DNA from: Flavobacteriaceae bacterium
Lineage (GTDB): Bacteria > Bacteroidota > Bacteroidia > Flavobacteriales > Flavobacteriaceae
NCBI GenBank assembly: GCA_002746415.1
Contig: NVXD01000017.1
Coordinates: 1-64,000, forward strand
Length of the DNA: 64,000 bases
Direction: 5' to 3'
The notes beneath the pieces are model-generated. The model made no database searches. It was not told where the DNA came from and saw nothing but the letters and a program-made list of their open reading frames with translations. Below are positions 25,708-34,330 of this stretch, piece after piece (positions within the stretch are counted from its first letter, which is position 1; the number at the start of each line of letters is the position of its first letter). Position numbers and translations under genes: made by a program.

Positions 25708-27597
25708 ATGAAATCGGACAAAATCGAATACATTCGTTTTGATGATTTAAAAACCGGCATCCTCATGGGTGGCAAGCCTTACTTGTTGGCCCATGGAGGT
25801 TTAAGTTCTTTTCAGGAGGTCAGGACACCCTTGAGCCAGATAGACTTGCTTGAAAAGCTTGGAAATCAGCTTCGATACCATGGGAATCCCGAGGCATCTG
25901 CGAAAGACAAATGGGAATCTATTAAGGAATTTAGTAATCACATTCGACCGTTTTTTATCGATCTTGATAAGATTTCACAGGATACCACCCATTTGGAAGT
26001 ATTTTTAAATCCCTCCGAATTAGCTCTCATTCCTTTCGAATTATTGCTGAATGAGAAAAATGAACCACTATTCATTAAAAAAAATGGAAAACAATTTGTG
26101 CTTACCAGAAACTTCCGGAGAGAAGTGATAAGGCATAAAGGCAAAATCCCAGAGAAACCTCACGTACTATATATACATACCAAACCAACCCATAAAAATT
26201 TCCTCAACTTACCCTTTCCCGATATTCCCCACGAGGAACATGAGCGCTCCTTAAAATATGCACTAAGACATTGGGACGAGAAAACGCAATTAACGGTTCT
26301 TGCTAACCCCACGTTTATCGATTTTAAAGCAGCAATCTTTGAAGCAGCCAAAAATGACCACCCCTATACCCATATCCATATTCTGGCACATGGGTCTCTT
26401 ATCTTTGATTATAGCAGCCCTTCAACTTTTGAATATGGCATTGCTTTCCATTCCAAAGAATCTAAGGAAGAAGACTATAAGGCCACCTCAGCAAAAGAAA
26501 TTAAATCATTTTTCGAATCTTTGGAGGACAAACATCTTCCCTATCTCGTGAATTACATGATTTGTGACGGAGCTAATTTCACGAATGGATTTAAACCTGA
26601 CAGAAATCCAGTCCAAGCCACTTTTACGGCTGGTGTCCCCATCGTTATTGGGTCGCAATTCCCCTTATCAATGAAGGGATCCAATATCATTACCAAAGAA
26701 TTATATAAACGCTTATTTCGTGGCGACGATCTTCGTATTATTCTAGGGGATATACGAACTTCATTATATGTTAAAAAAGAAGCCTATGGGCATGATTGGA
26801 TAAGCTTGGTAAGTTATGTTGAGCTCCCCAAAAACTATGAATTTGACTTACTACGGCAAAAATTAAAACGACAACTTTTAATATTGAACAGTATCAGAGA
26901 CCGTGAGAATCCGGTTTTAAAGGAGAATGATGATTTTATTGGAGTAAAAACACAAATAGAGGCGTCCATTTCTACCTTAAGCCAACAGCTTAGTGAAATA
27001 GAAAATCATAAATCAAAGGAGGAGGCTTTTCTTGAGGGTGCTGGATTATTGGGAAGCGCCTATAAGAGACTGGCAGAAGTAGAGTTTAAAGAAGCTAATA
27101 TTTTTGAAAACAGTACAATTGACAAACAATTGGAATATTTGGAAGAGGCCAAAAATTGGTATAAAAAAGCAGTAATAAAAAACCTTTCGCACCATTGGAG
27201 TATTGTTCAATACCTAAGTTTAAAAACTATACTTAAAGGCAAACTAAATGAAAATGATATGGATTATTGGTACGCGGCTAGGGGTGCTGCCCGTGAAGAA
27301 ATTGATGAAGCTGGCACCCAATCTACCTGGCCTTATGGCACCTTAATTGAGCTTTATCTTCTTAACCATAACACATCTAATAAGCAAAGTGAAAAGGAAA
27401 TTTTAGAATTCACAAATAAACTAGTGGCTAATGCAACAAAACATGGAAAGAAAGAGCATATTATTTCTACTAGATTACAAATAGAACGGTATTTGAATTG
27501 GTGGAACGGTCCCCAGTTTAAGATAGAACAAAACACTTTGGCCAACAAAGCCGAATTTTTAAATAAAGTTATTTTCATATTGAATGAAATATTATAA
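25708..27597 (+). CDS. CHAT-domain protease with TPR-like C-terminus
   Basis: A 629-aa caspase-clan (CD) protease. Residues about 100-370 form the CHAT domain: LEVFLNPSELALIPFELLL near the start, the catalytic His228 in HILAHGS and catalytic Cys286 in YMICDGAN, with HDWISLVSY near the end. The C-terminal ~230 residues are helical; HHWSIVQYLSLKTILKGK and WPYGTLIELYLL resemble the TPR-S type repeats of conflict-system CHAT proteins. No signal peptide, so it acts in the cytoplasm. CHAT proteases are known to activate bacterial gasdermins and to act in the type III-E CRISPR protease complex. Its tight coupling (5 bp) to the 248-aa upstream gene makes that product the first candidate substrate. 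Confidence 0.85.
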   Translation: MKSDKIEYIRFDDLKTGILMGGKPYLLAHGGLSSFQEVRTPLSQIDLLEKLGNQLRYHGNPEASAKDKWESIKEFSNHIRPFFIDLDKISQDTTHLEVFLNPSELALIPFELLLNEKNEPLFIKKNGKQFVLTRNFRREVIRHKGKIPEKPHVLYIHTKPTHKNFLNLPFPDIPHEEHERSLKYALRHWDEKTQLTVLANPTFIDFKAAIFEAAKNDHPYTHIHILAHGSLIFDYSSPSTFEYGIAFHSKESKEEDYKATSAKEIKSFFESLEDKHLPYLVNYMICDGANFTNGFKPDRNPVQATFTAGVPIVIGSQFPLSMKGSNIITKELYKRLFRGDDLRIILGDIRTSLYVKKEAYGHDWISLVSYVELPKNYEFDLLRQKLKRQLLILNSIRDRENPVLKENDDFIGVKTQIEASISTLSQQLSEIENHKSKEEAFLEGAGLLGSAYKRLAEVEFKEANIFENSTIDKQLEYLEEAKNWYKKAVIKNLSHHWSIVQYLSLKTILKGKLNENDMDYWYAARGAAREEIDEAGTQSTWPYGTLIELYLLNHNTSNKQSEKEILEFTNKLVANATKHGKKEHIISTRLQIERYLNWWNGPQFKIEQNTLANKAEFLNKVIFILNEIL

Positions 27598-28009
27598 TGA
27601 CATCTGATAAAGACAAACAAAAGCTATAATACTGTACGTTAGAAAACTTCAAAGAGAACTCCATTTATTAATGATACGATTGCATAAAATCAGAGTTATA
27701 AGAGCATATTTTGATTAAGTCAAATTTGAAAACTTATCCGGAATTATGTAAGCCTTTTGCTTTTAAGCTTCATTCATACCCAAGGCAAACCTATAATGTT
27801 ATTTCACTTAACATCAGCCACTTCCATGCCGTTTACACAGAAAACAAGGGTGTTTATACAAAAATAACGCAGTCCTAAATTATTACATACTATCTTAATT
27901 AGAAGTTAATGGTTGTACCCTTATTAATAAGGTATCACAATTTAAATTTTCATCAATTCCCTAATTGCACGGTGCTAGGGTTATACTGTCCATTTAAACT
28001 TTTAACACA
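27598..28009. other. Intergenic region before the caspase gene
   Basis: This 412-bp gap contains no gene that I can support. It is AT-rich and has a perfect 14-bp palindrome CCTTATTAATAAGG at 27919-27932, 78 bp before the caspase start, which could be an operator. Short blocks (TTACATACT, TTAATTAGAA) resemble the island repeat at 17182 and 30591, but the match is too weak to call a third copy. Confidence 0.35.
27919..27932. promoter_or_regulatory. 14-bp palindrome, candidate operator of the caspase-TIR genes
   Basis: CCTTATTAATAAGG is fully self-complementary and lies 78 bp upstream of the caspase ATG. AT-rich palindromes can arise by chance in such sequence, so the call is tentative. Confidence 0.3.
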
Positions 28010-29518
28010 ATGAAGACCTTCAATAGAAAACAAAATAAAAAAACTTCTATCTCTTCTCTGATTCCATATTGTATTTCTGTAATATTTTTATTCCTAAATG
28101 CTATCTCCGCCACGGCTCAAATTAATTTCAAAAGGCATGCGCATGTGCAAAACCATATTGCTATAGACACATCAAGGATTATTATGGCTTCGACTCCAAC
28201 AGACCCTTCAAAAATAGCCTTGATTATAGGGAACTCTAATTATGTCGGAAAAAATGAACTAAAGGCACCCGCCAATAATGCAGATGTTATTTCCAAAAAA
28301 ATGACAGAACTAGGTTTTACAGTAACCTTACTAAAAAATGCAACCAGAATTGAAATGCAAAGAGCAATTATTAATCTTGGTTTAAAGTCTAAAAAAAACT
28401 ATACAGTTTTTGTCTATTTTTCAGGACATACAGTTAAGTTTGATGGAAATAACTACATGATTCCCATTGATGCTGTTTTGGAAACCAAAGACCAAATAAA
28501 AAATGAAACGCTAAGCATTGATTATCTTATTAGTACCCTCAATAGGGGTGCTAAAAATAGAATTTCAATAGATTCCTGTTACTCCAATTCATTTAGCATT
28601 GGTCAAGAAAATCTGGAAAGTGAACTGTGTTTTACTCCCCCTTCAAATATTCCTAAAGACATTTTCATAAGTTTTAGTGCCTTCAAAAACCAGCTTGCAC
28701 CCACAATATCTGCTAATAAAACAAGCCTTTTTAGTTATGTTTTTTCATTCAATCTCCAACAAAGATTGGTGCACGAATCCTTTTTGGAAACAAAAAAATT
28801 AGTAAAGAAATTTTCTTCAGGAAAACAGGATATTTATTTCTATGGAACCCTTCCTGAAACGGAATATTGGGGTACACATATGTCAATAACCTCTTTATTG
28901 ACAGTCCAGGGGTATCAAAAATTTAGTTGGCCACCTCCTTATACTTCCGCTATGGAAAAGGTCAATATATCCTTCTTTGAAAACATTGAAACGCTTGGAG
29001 GTGTAAATGAAAAACTATTGTCCTCTTTGGACCACCTAGGGTATTATGAAACCAGCCACTACCCAATACAAGAAGGTGAAGCACAGGGTTTTGCCATTGC
29101 CACCCAAATGGAGCAAATCAACAAAGATGCCACTTCCTTAGAAGGTGATGACAGATGGAATTCTGCCCTAATTTCAGACACTTCAGATTTCTCCTTTTCT
29201 CAGTACTTTAAATCACTCTTTATGCCTAGAAAAGGTTTCTTTAGAGTCATCGTATTTGCGGTTGTAAATAGGTCTTTTAGCACCTCTGGAAATACAACAA
29301 GGGATGAAGTATTAACTTGGGCAAACGGAGGCCAAAGTGATCTTGACAACACCATAAGTGCAATAAATTTTGAAGGGTTTAATGTATTTGCTTTAATTTA
29401 TGAGTACCGATTACATGAAAATGACATAACGGCCAAAATTCAGAGACCATGTGGGCATCCAGGAAGATTACATTTGGAAAAATCAGGAATTTGGGCTCAA
29501 CTCGCTAATACTAATTAA
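28010..29518 (+). CDS. Exported caspase-like (C14) peptidase
   Basis: A 502-aa protein with an N-terminal signal sequence (about 14-37, IPYCISVIFLFLNAISATAQ, cleavage likely after ATA). A caspase-family domain follows at about 60-290: KIALIIGNSNYVGKNELKAP, the catalytic His140 in VYFSGHTVKFDG and catalytic Cys190 in IDSCYSNSF. The C-terminal ~210 residues (SWPPPYTSAMEKVN, FFRVIVFAVVNRSF) have no recognised motif. Export of a caspase is known for some bacterial orthocaspase relatives but is unusual for a defence protease, which normally acts inside. It is followed after 5 bp by a membrane TIR gene, so the pair is one transcript. Confidence 0.85.
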   Translation: MKTFNRKQNKKTSISSLIPYCISVIFLFLNAISATAQINFKRHAHVQNHIAIDTSRIIMASTPTDPSKIALIIGNSNYVGKNELKAPANNADVISKKMTELGFTVTLLKNATRIEMQRAIINLGLKSKKNYTVFVYFSGHTVKFDGNNYMIPIDAVLETKDQIKNETLSIDYLISTLNRGAKNRISIDSCYSNSFSIGQENLESELCFTPPSNIPKDIFISFSAFKNQLAPTISANKTSLFSYVFSFNLQQRLVHESFLETKKLVKKFSSGKQDIYFYGTLPETEYWGTHMSITSLLTVQGYQKFSWPPPYTSAMEKVNISFFENIETLGGVNEKLLSSLDHLGYYETSHYPIQEGEAQGFAIATQMEQINKDATSLEGDDRWNSALISDTSDFSFSQYFKSLFMPRKGFFRVIVFAVVNRSFSTSGNTTRDEVLTWANGGQSDLDNTISAINFEGFNVFALIYEYRLHENDITAKIQRPCGHPGRLHLEKSGIWAQLANTN

Positions 29519-29523
29519 CATCT

Positions 29524-30504
29524 ATGAAACCTATAAAAAAAAGACTTTCCCTACTCTTTTTGATTGGCTTTGTTCTGTTGTCTCTCATGATCTTATTACA
29601 GACTTTTAGTAACAAATATTCGGACCTAACATTTGTTGCATGGATATGGCTTATCTTTTTATACATCCCCCCATTGTTGTTCTTAAATAAGAGCTCTGGC
29701 ACTGCCAAAAACTCTTCGCTTCTACCCCTCACAACGCTCACCATCCTATTCATTATTACTTCCTTTCTAGGGGTATTGTTGCAGCCTTTGGCTTTAAACG
29801 CATGGGGTACAGATGCAGGTGTTTACATAACTCGTATACGCACACTTACCAGTTCTCTTTATTTTCTCATTCCACTTGAACTATTAATTTTATACTTAAT
29901 ACGCAAAAATTTCAAAAAAGAACCCGACTCTTTTCCCATCCCAGAAAGCCTTACCGTCTTCATTTCTTACAATCATAATGATTATGAAGTAGCCCAAAAA
30001 ATACAACAGAAACTTGAATCTGCATCGATTGAGGTAATAATTGACCATGAAGACATGCAGTCTGGTGAAAATATTGAAAAGTTCATTGAAGATTCTATAA
30101 TGGCATCTACAGTAACGATATCACTTATTTCGAACACCAGTCTATCTTCTGGTTGGGTGGCTATGGAAACTATAGACACCTTCTTTCTTGAGCGCTTCTT
30201 TAAGCATCGTAAATTTATCGCTTGTTATCTCGAAGACGATTTTTTCAATGATCGATATATCGCCGAAACAGTTAAGAAGATAGATATGCAGATTGAAAAA
30301 AAATTAAAGTATAAATCTGAACAAGATGGGCTCGGTATAGATTCTAGAAACTTGAATACAGAAATTACTCGATTGAGAAAATTGCGACATAACTTAGACC
30401 ACATCATTTCAAGGTTAAAAGATAGCCTATGTCTAGATATCAGTGAACAAAATTTTGAAGCAAGCATTAATCGATTAATGAAAGACATAAAATTATGGGA
30501 CTAA
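29524..30504 (+). CDS. Membrane-anchored TIR-domain protein
   Basis: A 326-aa protein. Four hydrophobic helices are visible in the first 128 residues (about 9-27, 36-54, 70-88, 110-127), followed by a cytoplasmic TIR domain at about 142-260 (LTVFISYNHNDYEVAQKIQQ, STVTISLISNTSLSSGW) with Trp211-Glu215 as the WxxxE motif. The tail from 275 is charged and likely coiled-coil (NTEITRLRKLRHNLDHI). It is 5 bp downstream of the exported caspase gene. With the two TIR proteins encoded at 23278-24659, this is the third TIR domain in 7 kb. Inference: a membrane sensor whose TIR domain consumes NAD+ or makes a nucleotide signal. Confidence 0.83.
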   Translation: MKPIKKRLSLLFLIGFVLLSLMILLQTFSNKYSDLTFVAWIWLIFLYIPPLLFLNKSSGTAKNSSLLPLTTLTILFIITSFLGVLLQPLALNAWGTDAGVYITRIRTLTSSLYFLIPLELLILYLIRKNFKKEPDSFPIPESLTVFISYNHNDYEVAQKIQQKLESASIEVIIDHEDMQSGENIEKFIEDSIMASTVTISLISNTSLSSGWVAMETIDTFFLERFFKHRKFIACYLEDDFFNDRYIAETVKKIDMQIEKKLKYKSEQDGLGIDSRNLNTEITRLRKLRHNLDHIISRLKDSLCLDISEQNFEASINRLMKDIKLWD

Positions 30505-30590
30505 ACACTAATAACATAAGCACAAGGCCATCTTAAAAAACAGTTATTCAGAACTGAATGTTTCATGTCTCACGCTATACTGATAACCAC

Positions 30591-30687
30591 CTTTTTACAT
30601 TCAATTCATACACAATTACTTACATCTTACACAAGTTTATTCTTATACTCGTTATTTATTTTTTAAATTAGAATACAATCATTATTA
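30591..30687 (+). repeat. Island repeat, copy 2 (~97 bp)
   Basis: Second copy of the sequence at 17182-17278, about 80% identical over 97 bp with no gaps needed. It ends 20 bp before the ATG of the S8 protease gene, so it probably contains that gene's promoter. The better-conserved blocks (TCAATTCATACACAA, TTACACAAGTTTATTC, TTTTTAAATTAGAA) are candidates for control sites. Confidence 0.7.
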
Positions 30688-30706
30688 ATGATATCAACTT
30701 CATCAA

Positions 30707-32857
30707 ATGGCAAAAAAAATAAAATCTAAAAAGGAACTCGGTAATTTCTCAAAAGTATATGCTAAACTCCGCATGATTGCTAATGGTAGCAATAAAGTAA
30801 ATGCCATTCGATCTATTTCTAATCAATGTATAACAACCAGTAATCAAGTATTAAAACCACAGGAGTTTTTAAACATCACCAATCAGGTATCTCAGAAATT
30901 CTCTTTGACATCAGAAACTGATTCGCATAAATTTGCATTTAAGGGAGCAAAAAAAACAGCTACCAAGCTAAATCTAAAAAAAGGGTCTATAAATGAAGAC
31001 CCACCAACCTTGGTAGAAGCAAACGTTTTTATAGAATTAAGGGCCAGTAGTTCATGGAAGAACGTTTTAGCAGAGTTGTTCCCAAAAACAAAAAAGAGTG
31101 ATCTTAATAAACGCTTTAAAAATGTACGAAGTCAAGGTAAAATTATTAAAGCCACAATAATACTTGATGATCTGGAAACTTTAGCCTCAAGCAAGCATAT
31201 TGTAGGAATAGAAGGTAGTCAGTCTGTATTAACACCACCATTAACAAGTTTCACAGTAGGTACCAACAAAAAACCTAAAAGTTTAGCACTTGATAACAAC
31301 ATAACGAACATTGATGGCCAAAAGGTTTTGATTGGTATTATTGATGTTGGCGGTTTTGATTTTGCACATCCAGATTTTCTGGATGGCAATGGAGAAACAC
31401 GATTTACTGCCATCTGGGACCAAGGAGGTGACCATAGACCCCCACCTAGCATTATTTCTAACAAATTTAATGGCTTAAACTATGGTAGTATGCATACCCA
31501 AGAGAATATGAACCAAGCAATTGAGGCCGCGCCCAACATTGGTGCCCCAGTACATGCAATAGAACCACAATCTCAACAATTTCCGTCATCCCATGCTACC
31601 CATGTAGCCAGTATAGCAGCAGGAAAAACAGGAATTTGTTCCAATGCAAATATTGCTGGAGTATTAATTTCATTACCCACTGAAGATGCACATCGTTCCA
31701 AATCTTTTACTGATTCTTCAAGAATTTCGGATGCCGTTGACTTTCTCCTAGCCTTGGCAAAACAAAAAGAGTTACAAATCTCCATTAATATAAGTTTAGG
31801 TACTAATGGACATGCACACGATGGCAGTGCAGCTGTAAATCGATGGATTGATAATCAGCTTACGCAAGATGGTCGTTGTGTTTGTGTTGCTACAGGAAAT
31901 GCAGGGCAGGAAAAAGGGCTTTCACCTGATGATTTTGGATATATTATGGGACGAATCCATACTTCTGGAAAAATAGCCAATAAGGGGCTGAGCAAAGATC
32001 TTGAATGGCATGTCATTGGTAATGGTATTAGTGATGTATCAGAAAATGAACTCGAAATATGGTATGAACCCCAAGATCGATTTTCAGTAATGGTGAAGCC
32101 GCCAGGTGCCGATTGGATTGGCCCTGTTAGACCACAACAATTTATAGAAAATCAACAGCTAGAGGACCTCTCCTTTTTGAGTGTTTATAATAAGATATAT
32201 CATGAAGCCAATGGCAATAATTATATAGGTATTTATCTAAGTCCAAACCTAAACCCACAGCAAATTGTTGGTATAAAGTCAGGACTATGGAAAATAAGAA
32301 TCATCGGGGACGAAATAAGGGATGGTCATTTTGATGCATGGATAGAAAGAGATGATCCTGTAAGACGCGTACAGAACTTTTGGAATTTCCCCTCTTTTTT
32401 TAGCGAAAGCACAAATGTTGATAACAAGTCCATAAACTCTTTAGCATGTGGTCACAATGTTATTGCAGTGGGTAACTACGATACCGAAAATGACGAGATT
32501 AATATTTCTAGCAGTCAGGGGCCTTCAAGAGATAATCGTCAAAAACCAGAGATTGTAACCCCTGGAACTAATATTGTAGCCGCCAATGGTTTTAGTGGCC
32601 CAGATGAATTATGGACAACAAAAACGGGAACTAGTATGGCAAGTCCATATGCGTGTGGCGTAGCAGGTCTTCTGCTAGCTGCTCACCCTACGCTTACCTC
32701 AGTGCAGATTGCTGGTATCATGAAACGCACATCAACACCTATAACTGGTTTAAACTATGACTGGAAAAATGATACTGGATTTGGTATCATCAATGTAAAT
32801 GCTTGTATTGAAGAAGCCATGAAATTAGTAAATTTCGAAGACATCACGGTTGATTAA
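30707..32857 (+). CDS. S8-family subtilisin-like serine protease, apparently cytoplasmic
   Basis: A 716-aa protease with the complete S8 triad: Asp213 (GIIDVGGFDF), His296 (SSHATHVAS) and Ser643 (TGTSMASPYACG). The ~345-residue interval between His and Ser is long and contains an insertion (about 420-590) unlike a standard subtilase. Residues 1-190 are a charged N-terminal domain (KKIKSKKELGNFSKVYAK); no signal peptide is seen, which suggests action inside the cell, as for proteases of bacterial conflict systems. It is followed after 26 bp by a metallo-beta-lactamase-fold gene and preceded by an island repeat. The substrate is unknown. Confidence 0.88.
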   Translation: MAKKIKSKKELGNFSKVYAKLRMIANGSNKVNAIRSISNQCITTSNQVLKPQEFLNITNQVSQKFSLTSETDSHKFAFKGAKKTATKLNLKKGSINEDPPTLVEANVFIELRASSSWKNVLAELFPKTKKSDLNKRFKNVRSQGKIIKATIILDDLETLASSKHIVGIEGSQSVLTPPLTSFTVGTNKKPKSLALDNNITNIDGQKVLIGIIDVGGFDFAHPDFLDGNGETRFTAIWDQGGDHRPPPSIISNKFNGLNYGSMHTQENMNQAIEAAPNIGAPVHAIEPQSQQFPSSHATHVASIAAGKTGICSNANIAGVLISLPTEDAHRSKSFTDSSRISDAVDFLLALAKQKELQISINISLGTNGHAHDGSAAVNRWIDNQLTQDGRCVCVATGNAGQEKGLSPDDFGYIMGRIHTSGKIANKGLSKDLEWHVIGNGISDVSENELEIWYEPQDRFSVMVKPPGADWIGPVRPQQFIENQQLEDLSFLSVYNKIYHEANGNNYIGIYLSPNLNPQQIVGIKSGLWKIRIIGDEIRDGHFDAWIERDDPVRRVQNFWNFPSFFSESTNVDNKSINSLACGHNVIAVGNYDTENDEINISSSQGPSRDNRQKPEIVTPGTNIVAANGFSGPDELWTTKTGTSMASPYACGVAGLLLAAHPTLTSVQIAGIMKRTSTPITGLNYDWKNDTGFGIINVNACIEEAMKLVNFEDITVD

Positions 32858-32883
32858 AAATTAAGACCATAAATAATAGTAAT

Positions 32884-34218
32884 ATGAAACTCACAATATT
32901 CCGATCTTCCAAAGGCGACGCTCTCCTTATATCACATCCAGATGGAAATGGCAAAAACAATCATATTCTTGTTGATGGAGGTATGAAGACCAGTTTTAAA
33001 AATTCAGTTGCCCCTTACCTTAATAAAGAAATCAAAGAAAATGATGAAATTATAGATTTACTTTGTGTGTCCCATATAGATAATGATCATATTGTTGGTA
33101 TTATAACTTTAATGGAACTGCTATCCCAGTGGAGGGTGTTCAATCACCATGATAATAATCCCAATAGTACAGCCAATGTTACCAAACCCAAAGTCGCGGA
33201 ACCTCCATTCATAAAATCTATTTGGCATAATTCCTTTGCTAAGGCATACGATTTAGGTGATGCGTTACCAAAAGTTACCCAAGCATTGCAAAGTATTGAA
33301 CAAATGACAGCAAATTTTATTGATACAGAATTATTTGAAAAAGTAAATGACAGGGCGACCAGCGTAAAAGATGGCATCACCCTCTCACAACGCATACGCC
33401 CCGAACAGTTAAATATTGAACTTAACCCAGAATACAATGGAAAAATAGTAAAGTGCAACCAAAGTTCAATCCATAAAAATGAGCATGTCGTAGGAGCTAT
33501 CAACCTATCGGTAATAGGTCCATTTTCCTCTGATTTAACCGACCTAAAAAATGATTGGATTAAATGGGAAAAGGCACATAGCGAAGAGTTAAAAGAATTT
33601 TATGCGGACTTAAGCTTAACTGCATTAAATCAACCCTTGAGTATGGATCAGTTATCACAATTATTAATCAATAGTGGTACTGTGTCAAAATTGGGAGATC
33701 GAGATGATGTCACCACTCCAAATCTGGCTTCCATCATGTTTTTGGTAGAAGCTGAAGGAAAAACTATTCTAATGACAGGTGATGGACATTCTGATGATAT
33801 CATTAAAGGCCTCAAAAAAAACAAAAAACTTTCTTCTAATAAAACGCTTCATGTTGATGTTCTAAAAATTCAACACCACGGCGCCTCTGCAAATATTGAT
33901 GAAAATTTTTGCAAAACAATTACTGCAAATCATTATGTATTTTGTGGTAATGGCACACATACCAATCCAGAAGAAGCTGTTATTGATGCCATTTGCAATT
34001 CAAGAAAAGGTACGGAAAGTCAAAAAAGTGAAAATGAAGAAGTAGATCAACCCTTTACTTTTTGGTTTAGCGCCAATCCAGATGATAAACTCACAGGTAG
34101 GCAAAAAGCACATCTTACCAATATTTCCATCAAACTAAAGGCTTTTAACGCGCTACACTCAGATTTCGAATTCAAATTCATGCCTACTAACAAACATTCA
34201 CAAGTAATAGCGCTTTAA
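32884..34218 (+). CDS. Metallo-beta-lactamase-fold hydrolase (ComEC/Rec2-like)
   Basis: A 444-aa protein with the MBL metal motif VSHIDNDHIVG (His64, Asp66, Asp68, His69), an N-terminal NHILVDGGM strand, LMTGDGHSDD (metal-bridging Asp) and KIQHHGASAN (later His). The overall pattern is that of the ComEC-like branch of nuclease/phosphodiesterase MBL proteins. No membrane segments. It lies 26 bp downstream of the S8 protease gene on the same strand, so the two are cotranscribed. Protease plus MBL pairs recur in bacterial conflict loci; the MBL protein may be an activated nuclease or degrade a nucleotide signal. Both are inferences. Confidence 0.83.
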   Translation: MKLTIFRSSKGDALLISHPDGNGKNNHILVDGGMKTSFKNSVAPYLNKEIKENDEIIDLLCVSHIDNDHIVGIITLMELLSQWRVFNHHDNNPNSTANVTKPKVAEPPFIKSIWHNSFAKAYDLGDALPKVTQALQSIEQMTANFIDTELFEKVNDRATSVKDGITLSQRIRPEQLNIELNPEYNGKIVKCNQSSIHKNEHVVGAINLSVIGPFSSDLTDLKNDWIKWEKAHSEELKEFYADLSLTALNQPLSMDQLSQLLINSGTVSKLGDRDDVTTPNLASIMFLVEAEGKTILMTGDGHSDDIIKGLKKNKKLSSNKTLHVDVLKIQHHGASANIDENFCKTITANHYVFCGNGTHTNPEEAVIDAICNSRKGTESQKSENEEVDQPFTFWFSANPDDKLTGRQKAHLTNISIKLKAFNALHSDFEFKFMPTNKHSQVIAL

Positions 34219-34330
34219 GATCAATTTATCAAGATGACATATTGAATACTGATAATAATTCAAATTTTTAAGCTGTCGCCCTTATGCAAAGCAATACTAC
34301 ATCACCCTAGACGAATAAAACATCTAACCC

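Noticed and set aside
27860-27960. Third copy of the island repeat upstream of the caspase gene
   Set aside because: Only short blocks match (TTACATACT, TTAATTAGAA); the similarity is within what AT-rich DNA gives by chance.
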